A DNA stretch of 55,926 bases from Candidatus [Bacteroides] periocalifornicus (GCA_001421095.1 LIIK01000013.1:1-55926), one strand, 5' to 3'. Counted from the stretch's first letter, positions 17,035-26,341 are shown. Program-made: numbers and translations. The notes: generated by a model from the letters alone, not told the origin.

Positions 17035-19170
17035 TTATTGCTCTGTACTATCAGTATCGCTAGATTTCTTGGCCTTCTCCTCCTTAGCCCGCCGGTCTAT
17101 CTGCTTGACCTTCTCACGAACTAGATCGATCTCTTGCTGTAGCGAGGTGAGTCTTTCTTGCAGCTGCTTGAGAATCGGACTATTAGAATTGCTGGAGGTG
17201 AAGAAACTCATGTTGGTTTCCATTTTTTGCCGATCTGCCTCCAGCACCTTTATCTGCTGCTTGAGCCGGCTGCGTTCCTTGCCGAGCAGTGAAGCACCGT
17301 CTCCACCCTCTTGCGTACCAATCCGCTCGAGGTTGTCTCGAAACTCCTGCATACGCAGCTCGCGTCTATCTATGCGAAGCTTGCTATAGAGCTGGTCGAG
17401 AAGTTCTCTATACCTCTGCTGAACAGCCTCCTTACGCTTAAATGGCACGAAGCCGATAGCAGCCCAACGAGCCTGTAGGGCTTTGAGCGCATCGATAGCC
17501 TCCTTAGGGGTAACCTCCAGCGCAAACTCCTCAAGCTCCTTAATAATCTGTAGCTTGGCCTCTAGGTTCGCCTTCTGTTCATTGCGTTCCTGGTCTCGTA
17601 CCGCATTACGTCGCTCAAAGAAGTAATTCTGCGCCGCACGAAAGCGCTCCCAAAGCTCATTCCCTTTCTTGTAGGGCGTGTAGCCAATCTGCTTCCATTT
17701 GGCCTGAAGATCGATGAGTTCCTGCGCAGTTGCTCGCCAATCTGCGCTTTCTTTTAACGCCTCGGCCTGCACGCATAAGTCGAGCTTTTTCTGGATATTC
17801 TCTTGGCCCTCTTCCCGAATCTGCTCGTCGTAAGCCCGGCGTGCTTTGAAGAATTCGTCTCGAATATCCTGGAAACGATGCCATATCTTGTCGCTCATCT
17901 TTCGGGCTACGGGGCCTATCTCCCGCCACTGCTGGTAGAGCGCTATGACCTCTTTGGATGCCGCAACCCATTCCTTCATCGATTTACGCTCCTGCCGCAA
18001 TATGGCTTCGGCAGTGTCGCATAACGCCTCTTTCTTCTTGAGGTTCTCCTCAAACTGGGCCCGCATCTGCTCAAGGTACTCGCGGTGCCTCTCGTTTACA
18101 TGCTTGCTCGCTACCGAGAAACGTTCCCAGATCTCGTCGCTTTTCTCGCGTGCTACGGGCCCAATCTCTTTCCACTGCGCATGGAGAGACTGCAGCGCCT
18201 TGAAAGCCTTTACGATATCCTCCTCTGCTAGCAGATCTTCAGCCTGGCCGCACAGTGCCAGTTTTTCCTCCAGATTCTTCTTGTAGTCTAGATCCCGAAG
18301 CTCCTGGTTGATCTTTATGTAGTCATAAAATCCCTGAACCTGGTGATGGTACGACTCGTAAAGGCTCTCCATTTCAGCCTGGGGTACAGGGCCGATATTC
18401 TTCCACTCTGCCCGCAGCTGGTTGAACTCTTTCCAGGTGTCATCCTTTACCTCGGCGCGCTCCGTAAGCTGCTTGATCTTTTCGACCACCGCTCGCCGAG
18501 CTTCTAGGTTGGCCAGCCGTTCAGCCTCTTGCTTCTGGATGAATTCGCGTACACGCTCCTTGAATTTACCCAGCACTTCCTTGAACTGAACCTCCTCCTG
18601 TATCGCCTCGGGTTCGTAGGGTTCGGAGCTATCATGCTCCTGCTCCCAAAGGTGCTTACGCTGCTCTTGCTGGGTTCTAAGGTTCGTGTAGAATGCGATC
18701 TTCAAGCGCTCTACCTCGCCACGCACGACAGGCGTTATATTCTCGCCCATTAGCTTGCGAAGGCGCTCAAGAAGCTCACCCAACGATAGCGCACCTAGCT
18801 GTTCCGCTGCTGGGGGTTCGCTACCATCAGGCTCTATGTTCACGCTCTCCTCTGCAGAATCCTCTGGTTCTTCAGGCGCAGGTTCTACGGTAGACGATAC
18901 CTCCCCTTCTTGCTGCGGGGTGCTAGAGACATCTTGCACAGGATTATCGACCAAGGGAGAGGTACTTTCCCCTGTATTCTGATCACCCGTTTCTACCAAT
19001 ACTCCGTTCTCCTCGTTTACAAGACTCGTCTCAGCTGGTTCTTCGCTCTCCACTACAGCGGGTGTAGCTGCTGAAGAAGTCTCCTCTCCAGCAAGCTCAG
19101 GCTGTTCGCCTGCCTTAGACGGTTCTACAGCATCCTGCTCTGGCAAACGATTTTCCTCTAATTCACTCAT
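17035..19170 (-). CDS. DUF349 repeat protein
   Basis: 711 residues, cytoplasmic, no signal peptide. The first 130 or so residues are acidic and low complexity (Glu, Ser, Pro, Thr). From about 150 onward there are about five to six DUF349 helical units of about 75 residues, each with a W-x-E/Q-IGPV or W-IG-P-type motif (WKNIGPVP, WKEIGPVA, WREIGPVA, WKQIGYTP, WAAIGFVP). The C-terminus is coiled-coil (LKQLQERLTSLQQEIDLVREK). The molecular role of DUF349 in Bacteroidota is not established to my knowledge. The start at 19170 avoids an implausible 18-residue extension; the gene follows recA, whose stop is 60 nt upstream. Confidence 0.88.
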   Translation of the reverse strand: MSELEENRLPEQDAVEPSKAGEQPELAGEETSSAATPAVVESEEPAETSLVNEENGVLVETGDQNTGESTSPLVDNPVQDVSSTPQQEGEVSSTVEPAPEEPEDSAEESVNIEPDGSEPPAAEQLGALSLGELLERLRKLMGENITPVVRGEVERLKIAFYTNLRTQQEQRKHLWEQEHDSSEPYEPEAIQEEVQFKEVLGKFKERVREFIQKQEAERLANLEARRAVVEKIKQLTERAEVKDDTWKEFNQLRAEWKNIGPVPQAEMESLYESYHHQVQGFYDYIKINQELRDLDYKKNLEEKLALCGQAEDLLAEEDIVKAFKALQSLHAQWKEIGPVAREKSDEIWERFSVASKHVNERHREYLEQMRAQFEENLKKKEALCDTAEAILRQERKSMKEWVAASKEVIALYQQWREIGPVARKMSDKIWHRFQDIRDEFFKARRAYDEQIREEGQENIQKKLDLCVQAEALKESADWRATAQELIDLQAKWKQIGYTPYKKGNELWERFRAAQNYFFERRNAVRDQERNEQKANLEAKLQIIKELEEFALEVTPKEAIDALKALQARWAAIGFVPFKRKEAVQQRYRELLDQLYSKLRIDRRELRMQEFRDNLERIGTQEGGDGASLLGKERSRLKQQIKVLEADRQKMETNMSFFTSSNSNSPILKQLQERLTSLQQEIDLVREKVKQIDRRAKEEKAKKSSDTDSTEQ

Positions 19171-19230
19171 TGCTCCCACGCTTTTACGGTGTATTGATTG
19201 ATCTGTACCGAATAGGGCTACCACCCTAAA

Positions 19231-20331
19231 CTACTCCTGTGCAGCAGCCTCGTCATCCATATTGTCTGCAGCGGCATTAGGCGTGATGTTGGCCCGAATC
19301 TTCGCCTCCAATTCTTCAGCAAGCTGCGGATTATCTACCAGGAGCTTCCTCACATTATCACGCCCCTGGGCTAGCTGACTGCCATTGTAGCTGAACCAGG
19401 ATCCGCTCTTCTCTATGATGTTGTACTGCAGGCCAAGATCGATGATCTCGCCGGTCTTGGATATGCCTTCCCCGAATATGAGATCGCACTCTATTTTACG
19501 GAAAGGTGCTGCAAGCTTGTTCTTCACTATACGGATTCTCACCCGATTTCCGTACTGCTCATCATTGCTATCCTTGAGCGACCCTATGCGCCGGATGTCT
19601 ATTCGGATAGAGGCGTAAAACTTGAGCGCATTCCCCCCCGTGGTGGTTTCTGTAGGGCCGTAGGGGCCACCCCCTATTTTCTCGCGCAGCTGATTGATGA
19701 AAATGCAGGCTGTAGCGGTTTTCGCAATTGAGCCCGTAAGCTTACGTAAGGCCTGTGACATAAGGCGTGCCTGCAGCCCCACCTTGGAGTCGCCCATTTC
19801 CCCTTCTATCTCAGCCTTGGGCGTAAGGGCTGCTACGGAGTCGATAACGATTAGATCCACAGCTCCCGAGCGGATTAGCTGCTCTGCTATCTCAAGGGCC
19901 TGCTCACCGTTATCGGGCTGTGAAATCAACAGCATGCTGGTATTTACGCCCAACGATGCGGCGTAGGTAGGGTCAAAGGCATGCTCAGCATCTATGATGG
20001 CTGCTATCCCGCCTCCCCGTTGGATCTCTGCCATGGCATGGATGGCGAGCGTGGTCTTCCCTGACGACTCCGGGCCGAAGATCTCTATAACCCTGCCCCG
20101 CGGATAGCCCCCAATACCTAAAGCCTCGTCGAGCAGTATAGAACCCGAGTGGATAGCCGTACCGTCAAAAGCCGGCATCTGCCCGAGCGCCATTATTGCC
20201 CCCTTCCCAAAATCCTTCTCTATCTTCTCCATCGCCACTGAGAGAGCCTTCAGCTTGCCAGGATCTATCCCCCCAGTCTCAAATGGCTCCATCGTGCTAG
20301 CGCTGGCCTTGGTCACCTTTTCTTTTGCCAT
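19231..20331 (-). CDS. recA: Recombinase A
   Basis: Forms the nucleoprotein filament on single-stranded DNA for homologous recombination and SOS induction. The 366 residues contain Walker A GPESSGKT (86-93), Walker B LIVIDSVAAL near 165, and the L2-loop region (FINQLREKIGG, TTGGNALKFYAS). There is a short acidic C-tail (NMDDEAAAQE). It lies 49 nt downstream of the thioredoxin-like lipoprotein gene and is probably transcribed from that gene's promoter; no separate consensus promoter was seen in the gap. Confidence 0.98.
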   Translation of the reverse strand: MAKEKVTKASASTMEPFETGGIDPGKLKALSVAMEKIEKDFGKGAIMALGQMPAFDGTAIHSGSILLDEALGIGGYPRGRVIEIFGPESSGKTTLAIHAMAEIQRGGGIAAIIDAEHAFDPTYAASLGVNTSMLLISQPDNGEQALEIAEQLIRSGAVDLIVIDSVAALTPKAEIEGEMGDSKVGLQARLMSQALRKLTGSIAKTATACIFINQLREKIGGGPYGPTETTTGGNALKFYASIRIDIRRIGSLKDSNDEQYGNRVRIRIVKNKLAAPFRKIECDLIFGEGISKTGEIIDLGLQYNIIEKSGSWFSYNGSQLAQGRDNVRKLLVDNPQLAEELEAKIRANITPNAAADNMDDEAAAQE

Positions 20332-20380
20332 AGAACTACCACCTATTCAATTTCAACCACATAACAGCCCACTTCGCTCG

Positions 20381-20965
20381 CTATTCACCCGCATCCTCTG
20401 GCCTACCTTCTGATTCCTGCTGGCTCGCGCTGCTATCTGGAATCGCCGCAACCGCCACATCGCTGTCGCTACTTGGCAAAGCTCCATATGCCTGGAGAAA
20501 GCTCATTATGGCCCGACGACTGTAGCCCTTCCCCGCCTCGAGTTTTCTCGTGGACTGGTGGTGCAGAACCGTGCCATCTGGAGCGCACACCACGAAAACG
20601 GGAAAACCCATATTCGTAGGATTGCCCAACATTTTCATTGCCACCTCGTTACGGTTATCCTTCCCGTAGTAGATATGCACCCACACGTAATGCTGCTGTA
20701 TATACTCCAGGATCTCCGCATCGCCCTTTATGAAAGCGTTGAGCCGCACACACCAAGGACACCAATCGCCCCCTATCTGAACCAGCATATTCTTCCCTAG
20801 GAACTCTGCGGAATCCTTCGCCTCCACCAGCTGCGCCTGGGCATCAGCCGTGGGATTATAATCGCTTTTCTCTACCCCACCGCATGCCAGCAGGGATACA
20901 CTGCCAATTACTGCGCAGAATACGTATGCACAATACCTTGCAACCCGCTCCACTAAACGTTTCAT
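20381..20965 (-). CDS. Thioredoxin-like lipoprotein
   Basis: A 194-residue protein with a lipoprotein signal (SLLAC, lipidated Cys28) and a thioredoxin-like fold. The active site is CPWC at 69-72 within GGDWCPWCVRL, as in the Thioredoxin_7/DUF255-like group. It therefore probably acts in periplasmic thiol reduction or disulfide handling, attached to a membrane. The C-terminal 30 residues are Ser/Ala/Asp-rich. It is the first gene of the minus-strand run that continues into recA and has a textbook promoter. Confidence 0.85.
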   Translation of the reverse strand: MKRLVERVARYCAYVFCAVIGSVSLLACGGVEKSDYNPTADAQAQLVEAKDSAEFLGKNMLVQIGGDWCPWCVRLNAFIKGDAEILEYIQQHYVWVHIYYGKDNRNEVAMKMLGNPTNMGFPVFVVCAPDGTVLHHQSTRKLEAGKGYSRRAIMSFLQAYGALPSSDSDVAVAAIPDSSASQQESEGRPEDAGE

Positions 20966-20993
20966 TCCTCCTAAGGGTCTACTTTACACCTCG

Positions 20994-21024
20994 CAAAAGT
21001 AGCCCTTTTTTGTCAATTCACAAA
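20994..21024 (-). promoter_or_regulatory. Promoter of the thioredoxin-like/recA run
   Basis: On the minus strand TTTG, 19 nt, TACTTTTG; exact consensus, about 29 nt before the start codon. Confidence 0.85.
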
Positions 21025-21222
21025 CCAAATGCCGCCACCCAACCACTGCGAAATTGGGCATCATGCCGCCAGTAGCAGCCTCAAGGGGAAATGATTGAGG
21101 AATAATAGTAGGCTATAAAACAGGCTATTACAAATGTCTACGCATTTTTTTTCATCTTGGGTGGTGTTTCGTCTGTAAAAATGTACTACTATTGCACCCG
21201 TTTTCCAAAGACTAAAAGCACT

Positions 21223-21555
21223 ATGCCGACCGAGAAAAAACGGATAATGATCGCCTATTCGCGCCTCTCCGAAGAGCTTGAAGAGCTATTCAAGCAGACC
21301 TACCCAAAGGGGTACGCCGATGCCGTTATCCCGATATCGAAACCAAACGGAGAGACTATATACGCCGTGCGGCTGGAAACCCCAGACACGAGCTACCTGG
21401 TAAAGGTAGAGGTGAAAATTGACACGGGGGATGACGACGATGATGATTCGAATGTAGACTTCGACTCCTCGAGCGAAGGCGGGAATGACAGTTCCGATTC
21501 CTCCTACGATGATGATGACAACGAGCCCTCGGACAGCGATCAATACGACATCTAA
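21223..21555 (+). CDS. Small protein with a hyperacidic C-terminal tail
   Basis: 110 residues. Residues 1-67 look like a small alpha/beta domain (KRIMIAYSRLSEEL, TYPKGYADAVIP, YAVRLETPDTSYLVKVEVK). I recall this style from a conserved uncharacterised Bacteroidales family. Residues about 70-110 are almost entirely Asp, Ser and Glu, including a run of six Asp. No signal peptide. The start at 21223 was chosen because the preceding 22 codons look like leader sequence. The function is unknown; the tail suggests binding to a basic partner or divalent cations. Confidence 0.75.
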   Translation: MPTEKKRIMIAYSRLSEELEELFKQTYPKGYADAVIPISKPNGETIYAVRLETPDTSYLVKVEVKIDTGDDDDDDSNVDFDSSSEGGNDSSDSSYDDDDNEPSDSDQYDI

Positions 21556-21741
21556 CCAGGGGGGAAATCTCTCCCTGCACTGCGTAGGGGCACTCGCCAT
21601 TTCCTCATAAATAGCTGCACCTCCGTAAAGAGCCTCCCTGGCTAAATCCTAAATATCTGTGAAAGGCAAGGCGGGTATTCCCTAAACACCTCACATTCTA
21701 AGAGAGCTGATTCATAAACGAATACAGAAGCAATTCATACT

Positions 21742-21784
21742 AAACGGGGCAGCGTATCCTCTATGGATGCACTGCCCCGTTTTT
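21742..21784 (+). terminator. Terminator after the acidic-protein gene
   Basis: AAACGGGGCAG pairs with CTGCCCCGTTT, with further inner pairs, followed by TTTT on the plus strand. It also lies just past the end of the convergent selD gene. Confidence 0.8.
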
Positions 21785-21837
21785 ATAATCGTCCAGAAAG
21801 CATTCCGCCACCATCTGCCAAACTGCAGCAGAGCGGT

Positions 21838-22884
21838 TTACGGTATCACCTCAAGCACCCATTCCCCCCTCGCCTTGCTTCGCCCTACAATGGAGGCCTG
21901 CCAATAGCCCGCAGCTCGTAATTCTTCCACTACCGCCTCGCTACGCTCCATATCTACCGCAATAAGTAGCCCCCCCGAGGTTTGCGGATCTGCCAGCAAC
22001 GTGCGTTGCCACATTGGCACATCCAGCGCATATACGCAACTCCCGGCCACGTAATCCTCATTCCTGAAACTTCCCCCCGGTATACATCCCAGTCCTATCA
22101 GCTCAGGCACTCCGGGGATGCTCGGTACGCTGCTAGCCTTGAGCTCTATAGTCACACCGCTGGCCCTAGCCATTCGGTAGGCATGCCCCAGCAGCCCGAA
22201 ACCCGTGATATCAGTAGCACAGGCCAAACCATGCTTGCGCATCACTGCAGCCCCAGCACTATTCAGCTGACGCATGCTCTCCAGCGCTGCCTGTACCGTG
22301 GCAGACGAAGCCATATGCACCCTGTCAGCCGCCATTGCAATGCCTACACCTAGCGGTTTGGTGAGTACCAGTGCCATACCTTGCTGCAACTGGCTATTCC
22401 TTGTAACCTGTGCGGGCGAAATTCTTCCCAATACCGCCATGCCGTACACCGGTCGCTCGTTGGCTATGGTGTGCCCTCCTATGACGGGGATTCCAGCTCT
22501 CCGAGCCATATCAGCCCCTCCCTCCAGTATTCTCCGTAGCAAAGGCAAACCCTCATTCCCAGCAGGGTAGAGCGTAATATTGAGTGCTGCCAACGGTTCG
22601 CCCCCCATGGCGTACACATCGCTTAGGGCGTTGGCCGCTGCAATCTGCCCGTAGGTATAAGGATCCCTACATATTGGAGGGAAAAAATCTGTTGTAAGTA
22701 TCAAGCCATCCTGCCCATTCAGCAGGTAGACGCCAGCATCATCGCCCGTATCTAACCCTACCAACACCCTAGCGTTGATACCCCAATCTACCCCATCCAG
22801 CAACCGCTCCAGCTCGTTAGCCGACAGTTTGGCCATGCACCCGCCCTCTGCCGAAAGATCAAGCTCTTCTCTAACCACGGGCAT
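21838..22884 (-). CDS. selD: Selenide, water dikinase (selenophosphate synthetase)
   Basis: Makes selenophosphate from selenide and ATP, the selenium donor for selenoproteins, selenouridine in tRNA or the selenium-dependent molybdenum hydroxylase cofactor. 348 residues. The catalytic Cys and Lys are conserved as Cys16 and Lys19 (GGCMAKLS, aligned to GCGCKIS of E. coli), with the second Cys replaced by Ala. The metal/ATP-binding GLDTGDDAGVYLL and TTDFFPPICRDP follow. It lies 201 nt after DUF3343 in the cassette yedF, csd-like, DUF3343, selD. No selA, selB, selU or tRNA-Sec was seen in the window. Confidence 0.95.
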   Translation of the reverse strand: MPVVREELDLSAEGGCMAKLSANELERLLDGVDWGINARVLVGLDTGDDAGVYLLNGQDGLILTTDFFPPICRDPYTYGQIAAANALSDVYAMGGEPLAALNITLYPAGNEGLPLLRRILEGGADMARRAGIPVIGGHTIANERPVYGMAVLGRISPAQVTRNSQLQQGMALVLTKPLGVGIAMAADRVHMASSATVQAALESMRQLNSAGAAVMRKHGLACATDITGFGLLGHAYRMARASGVTIELKASSVPSIPGVPELIGLGCIPGGSFRNEDYVAGSCVYALDVPMWQRTLLADPQTSGGLLIAVDMERSEAVVEELRAAGYWQASIVGRSKARGEWVLEVIP

Positions 22885-23085
22885 AGCGTTTTATTGTAAT
22901 GGGAATTGAACCTCTTATGCTGCGTAGCATAGCCATCCTTGCTCCCTTTAATTCAACACATTACGGATATCTCAAGACCTCTAACGTAAAGTCCTTGAAC
23001 CTTCGTACAGCCTCGTTCTCCTCCCGAATCCCCCAGTCGCTATATTCGGTTGTCTTCCACCTCTTGCCGTTGCAGAATCCCGTGC

Positions 23086-23310
23086 CTATCGCCTGCTCTC
23101 TATCCTATACTGCATCGCATGCTTACGCAGCTCTACCTCTAGCCCTGGACACTCCACGTTTTGCAATGCTAGGCACATTCCACAACCTGCCGTAAGCCAT
23201 GTGGGTACAGGCTCTATCTGATACCGATACCCCTTCTCAAGGCAGATCGTCTCAGCCTCCATGAGGTCGGCCAGCTGTCCAAACAGCACTATCGTATTGA
23301 ACTGTTCCAT
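23086..23310 (-). CDS. DUF3343 putative Se/S carrier-like protein
   Basis: 74 residues with the family hallmark PVPTWLTAGCGMCLAL (Cys-Gly-Met-Cys at about 43-46). DUF3343 proteins are annotated as possible selenium or sulfur carriers because they co-occur with selD and yedF. It sits four bases after the csd-like stop and before selD, so it is co-translated with the cassette. The actual transfer function is inference from family and context. Confidence 0.85.
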   Translation of the reverse strand: MEQFNTIVLFGQLADLMEAETICLEKGYRYQIEPVPTWLTAGCGMCLALQNVECPGLEVELRKHAMQYRIESRR

Positions 23311-23314
23311 TCCG

Positions 23315-24442
23315 CTAATTACTACAGGCTTGCAGAGCCTTTAGCAAAAACTCCAAATCAGCCACCGTGTGGGCTGGCGACAGAGACACCCGCACCCCAC
23401 CAGCTGGATACGAGCCATAGAACCGATGCGCACTCGGGGCGCAATGCAGCCCAGCCCGCGTAGCAATACCATAGTCATCGCTCAGCCGTAGGGCTAACCC
23501 CGCCACATCGCCACTGTGCGGAATCAGCGTAAAAAGCTCAATCCCCCTATGAGCATCGGGTGGAGCTATCAACCGTGCACTCACACTCAGCCTAACTTCT
23601 GCCAGCAACTCGCAAAAATTTTCCCACGTATGCCTAGGGGGGATCGGTTCTTCTAGAGCACCCAGCAATCCCGAAATGCCCAGCAGGTTAGGGGTACCCG
23701 CCTCATAACGTCCTGGCCCTGTAGGAGGCATGGTGGGCGAGAGCGAATCGATACCCGTACCCCCGAAGTTATGCGGCGTAAGCTCTACACGTCCCGCGCC
23801 GTAGAGAATCCCCACCCCCGTTGGCCCTGCCAATCCCTTATGCGCAGAAAAGGCCGCCCACTCTACCCGCCACTTCCCGACATCCATAGGGATATGCCCC
23901 ATCCCTTGGCTTGCATCTACCAGAATCGGCACATTCGGGAAGAAACTGCTTAGCCGCCCTACTGGCTGAACCACCCCGCTTACATTCGACACCCAGTTCA
24001 CCACCACCAGATCCAATGCCTCTCCCATAGACTGTGGCAGCTCATCTACCGCCAGCTCCCCGCTCGGCAATGCGGGCAGCACCACCGATTGCACTCCCTT
24101 CGTCTCCCGTAAATAATGGAGACACCTTGTCACCGAATTGTGCTCTAGCGGGGTAATGGCCACCCGTTTATGCCGATAGGGAAAGCCCAGCAGCACCGTG
24201 TTGAGAGCCTCGGTGGCCCCGCTGCAGAATGAGACCTGCTTGGCATCCTTAGCCCCTATCAGTGCTGCCACGGCCTTCCGAGCATGCTCCACCGTGCGGG
24301 TGGCCTCTACGCTACCCGGGTACGCTCCACGCCCATAGCTACCACCATGCCCCAGCGCTTCCAGCATCCGACGGGCTACACCAGGACTCTTTGGGAAGCT
24401 GGTAGCGGCACTATCGAAATAGTTGGCTGAAGAACTCTCCAT
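23315..24442 (-). CDS. Cysteine desulfurase-like class V aminotransferase of the selenium cassette
   Basis: A PLP enzyme, 375 residues, that would take sulfur or selenium from cysteine or selenocysteine. PLP Lys202 is in FSAHKGLAGPTG, and the catalytic Cys334 is in RAGLHCAPSAH. The opening YFDSAATSFPKSP and HGGSYGRGAYPGS match the family (TIGR01977 type) found next to selD and yedF. It starts 33 nt after yedF. Its position between yedF and DUF3343 suggests selenium delivery rather than Fe-S assembly. Confidence 0.9.
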   Translation of the reverse strand: MESSSANYFDSAATSFPKSPGVARRMLEALGHGGSYGRGAYPGSVEATRTVEHARKAVAALIGAKDAKQVSFCSGATEALNTVLLGFPYRHKRVAITPLEHNSVTRCLHYLRETKGVQSVVLPALPSGELAVDELPQSMGEALDLVVVNWVSNVSGVVQPVGRLSSFFPNVPILVDASQGMGHIPMDVGKWRVEWAAFSAHKGLAGPTGVGILYGAGRVELTPHNFGGTGIDSLSPTMPPTGPGRYEAGTPNLLGISGLLGALEEPIPPRHTWENFCELLAEVRLSVSARLIAPPDAHRGIELFTLIPHSGDVAGLALRLSDDYGIATRAGLHCAPSAHRFYGSYPAGGVRVSLSPAHTVADLEFLLKALQACSN

Positions 24443-24475
24443 ACGAGGTAAAATCAGTATCTACCCCTTTCGTTT

Positions 24476-25144
24476 TCAGATCCTTATCACCTTGCTAGTC
24501 TGCTGTAGTAGCCCTGAGATGGTGAACATGTTCGATACCACACCCACTCGCACAGCATCGGCCAGCTTATAGAAAGCTACACACGTGCCGCATACTAGGA
24601 TTTTTACCCCCTTTTGCTCTAGATTTCGTAGCGTGTCTAGCGCACCCGAACCCTCGGCGGCCAATTTCACCCCCGAATTGAGGAATACAACGGCTTGCGG
24701 CAGCTCTGGCCAAGCCTCCAGTGTGCTTAGGAATCCTTTCATTAGGATTTCGCCCAACGTCTGGTCTCCATTCCCAAAAGCATTGCTTGGGCAGAGAACC
24801 ACAGTTCCCGTTGGTGCGGGCCTTGCAGACATCTTGTTCTCGTCACTTGCTGCAGACGTCGGCTGCCCACCTGTAGGAGCACAGCTGTACTGGCTAGCAT
24901 CTGGCACTGCCCCTGCTAACGGTTCGCCATTCCTAAACGTCGCGCGGTATACCCCCGTCTCCTCGGTGAATTGCACCGCTATCCCGTAGTACTCCTGCAG
25001 GAAGTGGGTTACGTTTATCGATGCCTGCCTATTATCCACCGTTACTTCAAGCTCTTCGCCACGGGCAAGCTCGCCCATCCTCCGTTTCAGCGTGATGATG
25101 GGCAACGGGCAAATCATACCCCGGCAATCGACCAATTCTGCCAT
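24476..25144 (-). CDS. yedF: Selenium metabolism protein YedF
   Basis: 222 residues. The N-terminal TusA/SirA-like domain (1-75) has the sulfurtransferase motif CPLP with Cys12. A linker of about 35 residues leads to a DsrE-like C-terminal domain (about 110-220: VVFLNSGVKL, KILVCGTCVAFY with two Cys). This architecture is the YedF family associated with selenium traits. It is 52 nt downstream of pyrD on the same strand. The role as a perselenide or persulfide carrier is inferred from the family. Confidence 0.92.
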   Translation of the reverse strand: MAELVDCRGMICPLPIITLKRRMGELARGEELEVTVDNRQASINVTHFLQEYYGIAVQFTEETGVYRATFRNGEPLAGAVPDASQYSCAPTGGQPTSAASDENKMSARPAPTGTVVLCPSNAFGNGDQTLGEILMKGFLSTLEAWPELPQAVVFLNSGVKLAAEGSGALDTLRNLEQKGVKILVCGTCVAFYKLADAVRVGVVSNMFTISGLLQQTSKVIRI

Positions 25145-25196
25145 TTATAGCTCTTTATTATCACGTAATTACGCAATATCCCTATCTCGCTAGGAG

Positions 25197-26264
25197 CTAC
25201 CATACAGGCACTTCACCTATATGCTTCAGCAGGTAGCGGTTTATCCCCCTGGCCATCCACGGCCCTTGGTAAATGAAGCCCGTGAACACCTGTACCAAGC
25301 TTGCCCCCGCCTGTAGCATCTTTAGGGCATCCTCGCCCGTAAATACCCCCCCCACCCCGATTATGGGTACATGGGGACCCGCTTCTTGCCTTATAATCCG
25401 CACGGTACGGAGAGCCTCCTCGAATATCGGACTACCGCTCAGCCCCCCATTTCCTATGGCCTCCAGATGCGATTTTGCGGTAGCAAGCCCCTCCCGCCTC
25501 GGCGAGGTGTTGATAGCCACAAAGCCCGTAATTCCCTCTTGCACAGCCAATCTTACCGTAGCCCGCAGACTATCCTCCTCGGCATGCGGCGCGAGCTTCA
25601 GGAATATCGGCTTACGCCCACCCTGCCGCTCGTTCTCCTCCCTTACCCCTCGTATCAGCGGAAGGAGCGATTCATCGCGCTGCAACTCGGTGAGTGAATG
25701 CACATTCGGGCAGCTCACATTCACCACGAAGAAATCAACGAGCGGGTAGAGGATCTTTAGCGATTGGCAGTAATCAGCTACTGCGCCCTCGTTTGGTGTG
25801 TTGGTATTCTTGCCGATACTCCCGCCCACGGGAATTCGATTCTTGGGACGTATCGCCAAGTTGCCAGCCACCGCCTCTACCCCTATCGAGTTGAATCCCA
25901 TTCGGTTGATGAGCGCTCTATCCTTCGGCAACCTGAAGAGCCGGGGTTTCGGATTCCCGGGCTGCGGTCTCGGGGGAACCGTCCCTATCTCTATGAACCC
26001 AAAGCCCAAATGCCTAGCCCCATCGGCCAATAGACCCTCCTTGTCGAATCCCGCAGCCACACCCACCAGATTCGGGAATACCAACCCCTCAACCTCGAGC
26101 CCAATAGCCCGCCTAGGCGAACGTAGACAGCGGTTCACAAGCCAACGCAGCGGCGCGCACCACAGCGCAAATCGCACACCCGCCATTACCACATGATGCG
26201 CAGTCTCAGGCGGTAGCAGGAAGAATATCGGACGAACAATAGACCAGTAGAACCCCATACGCAA
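25197..26264 (-). CDS. pyrD: Dihydroorotate dehydrogenase (quinone), class 2
   Basis: Oxidises dihydroorotate to orotate and passes electrons to quinone at the cytoplasmic membrane. 355 residues with the N-terminal membrane-associating helices typical of class 2 (YWSIVRPIFFLLPPETAHH). The FMN domain follows, with VGVAAGFDKEG, RMGFNSIGV, the catalytic-Ser segment VNVSCPNVHS, and the C-terminal IGVGGVFTGEDA. It leads the minus-strand run into the selenium cassette and has its own promoter. Confidence 0.97.
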   Translation of the reverse strand: MRMGFYWSIVRPIFFLLPPETAHHVVMAGVRFALWCAPLRWLVNRCLRSPRRAIGLEVEGLVFPNLVGVAAGFDKEGLLADGARHLGFGFIEIGTVPPRPQPGNPKPRLFRLPKDRALINRMGFNSIGVEAVAGNLAIRPKNRIPVGGSIGKNTNTPNEGAVADYCQSLKILYPLVDFFVVNVSCPNVHSLTELQRDESLLPLIRGVREENERQGGRKPIFLKLAPHAEEDSLRATVRLAVQEGITGFVAINTSPRREGLATAKSHLEAIGNGGLSGSPIFEEALRTVRIIRQEAGPHVPIIGVGGVFTGEDALKMLQAGASLVQVFTGFIYQGPWMARGINRYLLKHIGEVPVW

Positions 26265-26283
26265 TGGCTTGTCAATAGCGCGG

Positions 26284-26291
26284 CAAAGTTA
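26284..26291 (-). promoter_or_regulatory. -7 box for pyrD and the selenium cassette
   Basis: Minus-strand TAACTTTG about 20 nt before the pyrD start; the upstream box is imperfect (TTCG at the expected distance). Confidence 0.6.
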
Positions 26292-26341
26292 CAAATTATA
26301 TCCTAGGGTCGAACGGTTTATAGCCACACGGAGGTGAAAGA

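Noticed and set aside
22885..22935. A GGTTCAATTCC T-loop-like sequence on the minus strand, considered as a tRNA-Sec gene near selD
   Set aside because: The flanking bases do not form a T stem, acceptor stem or anticodon arm.
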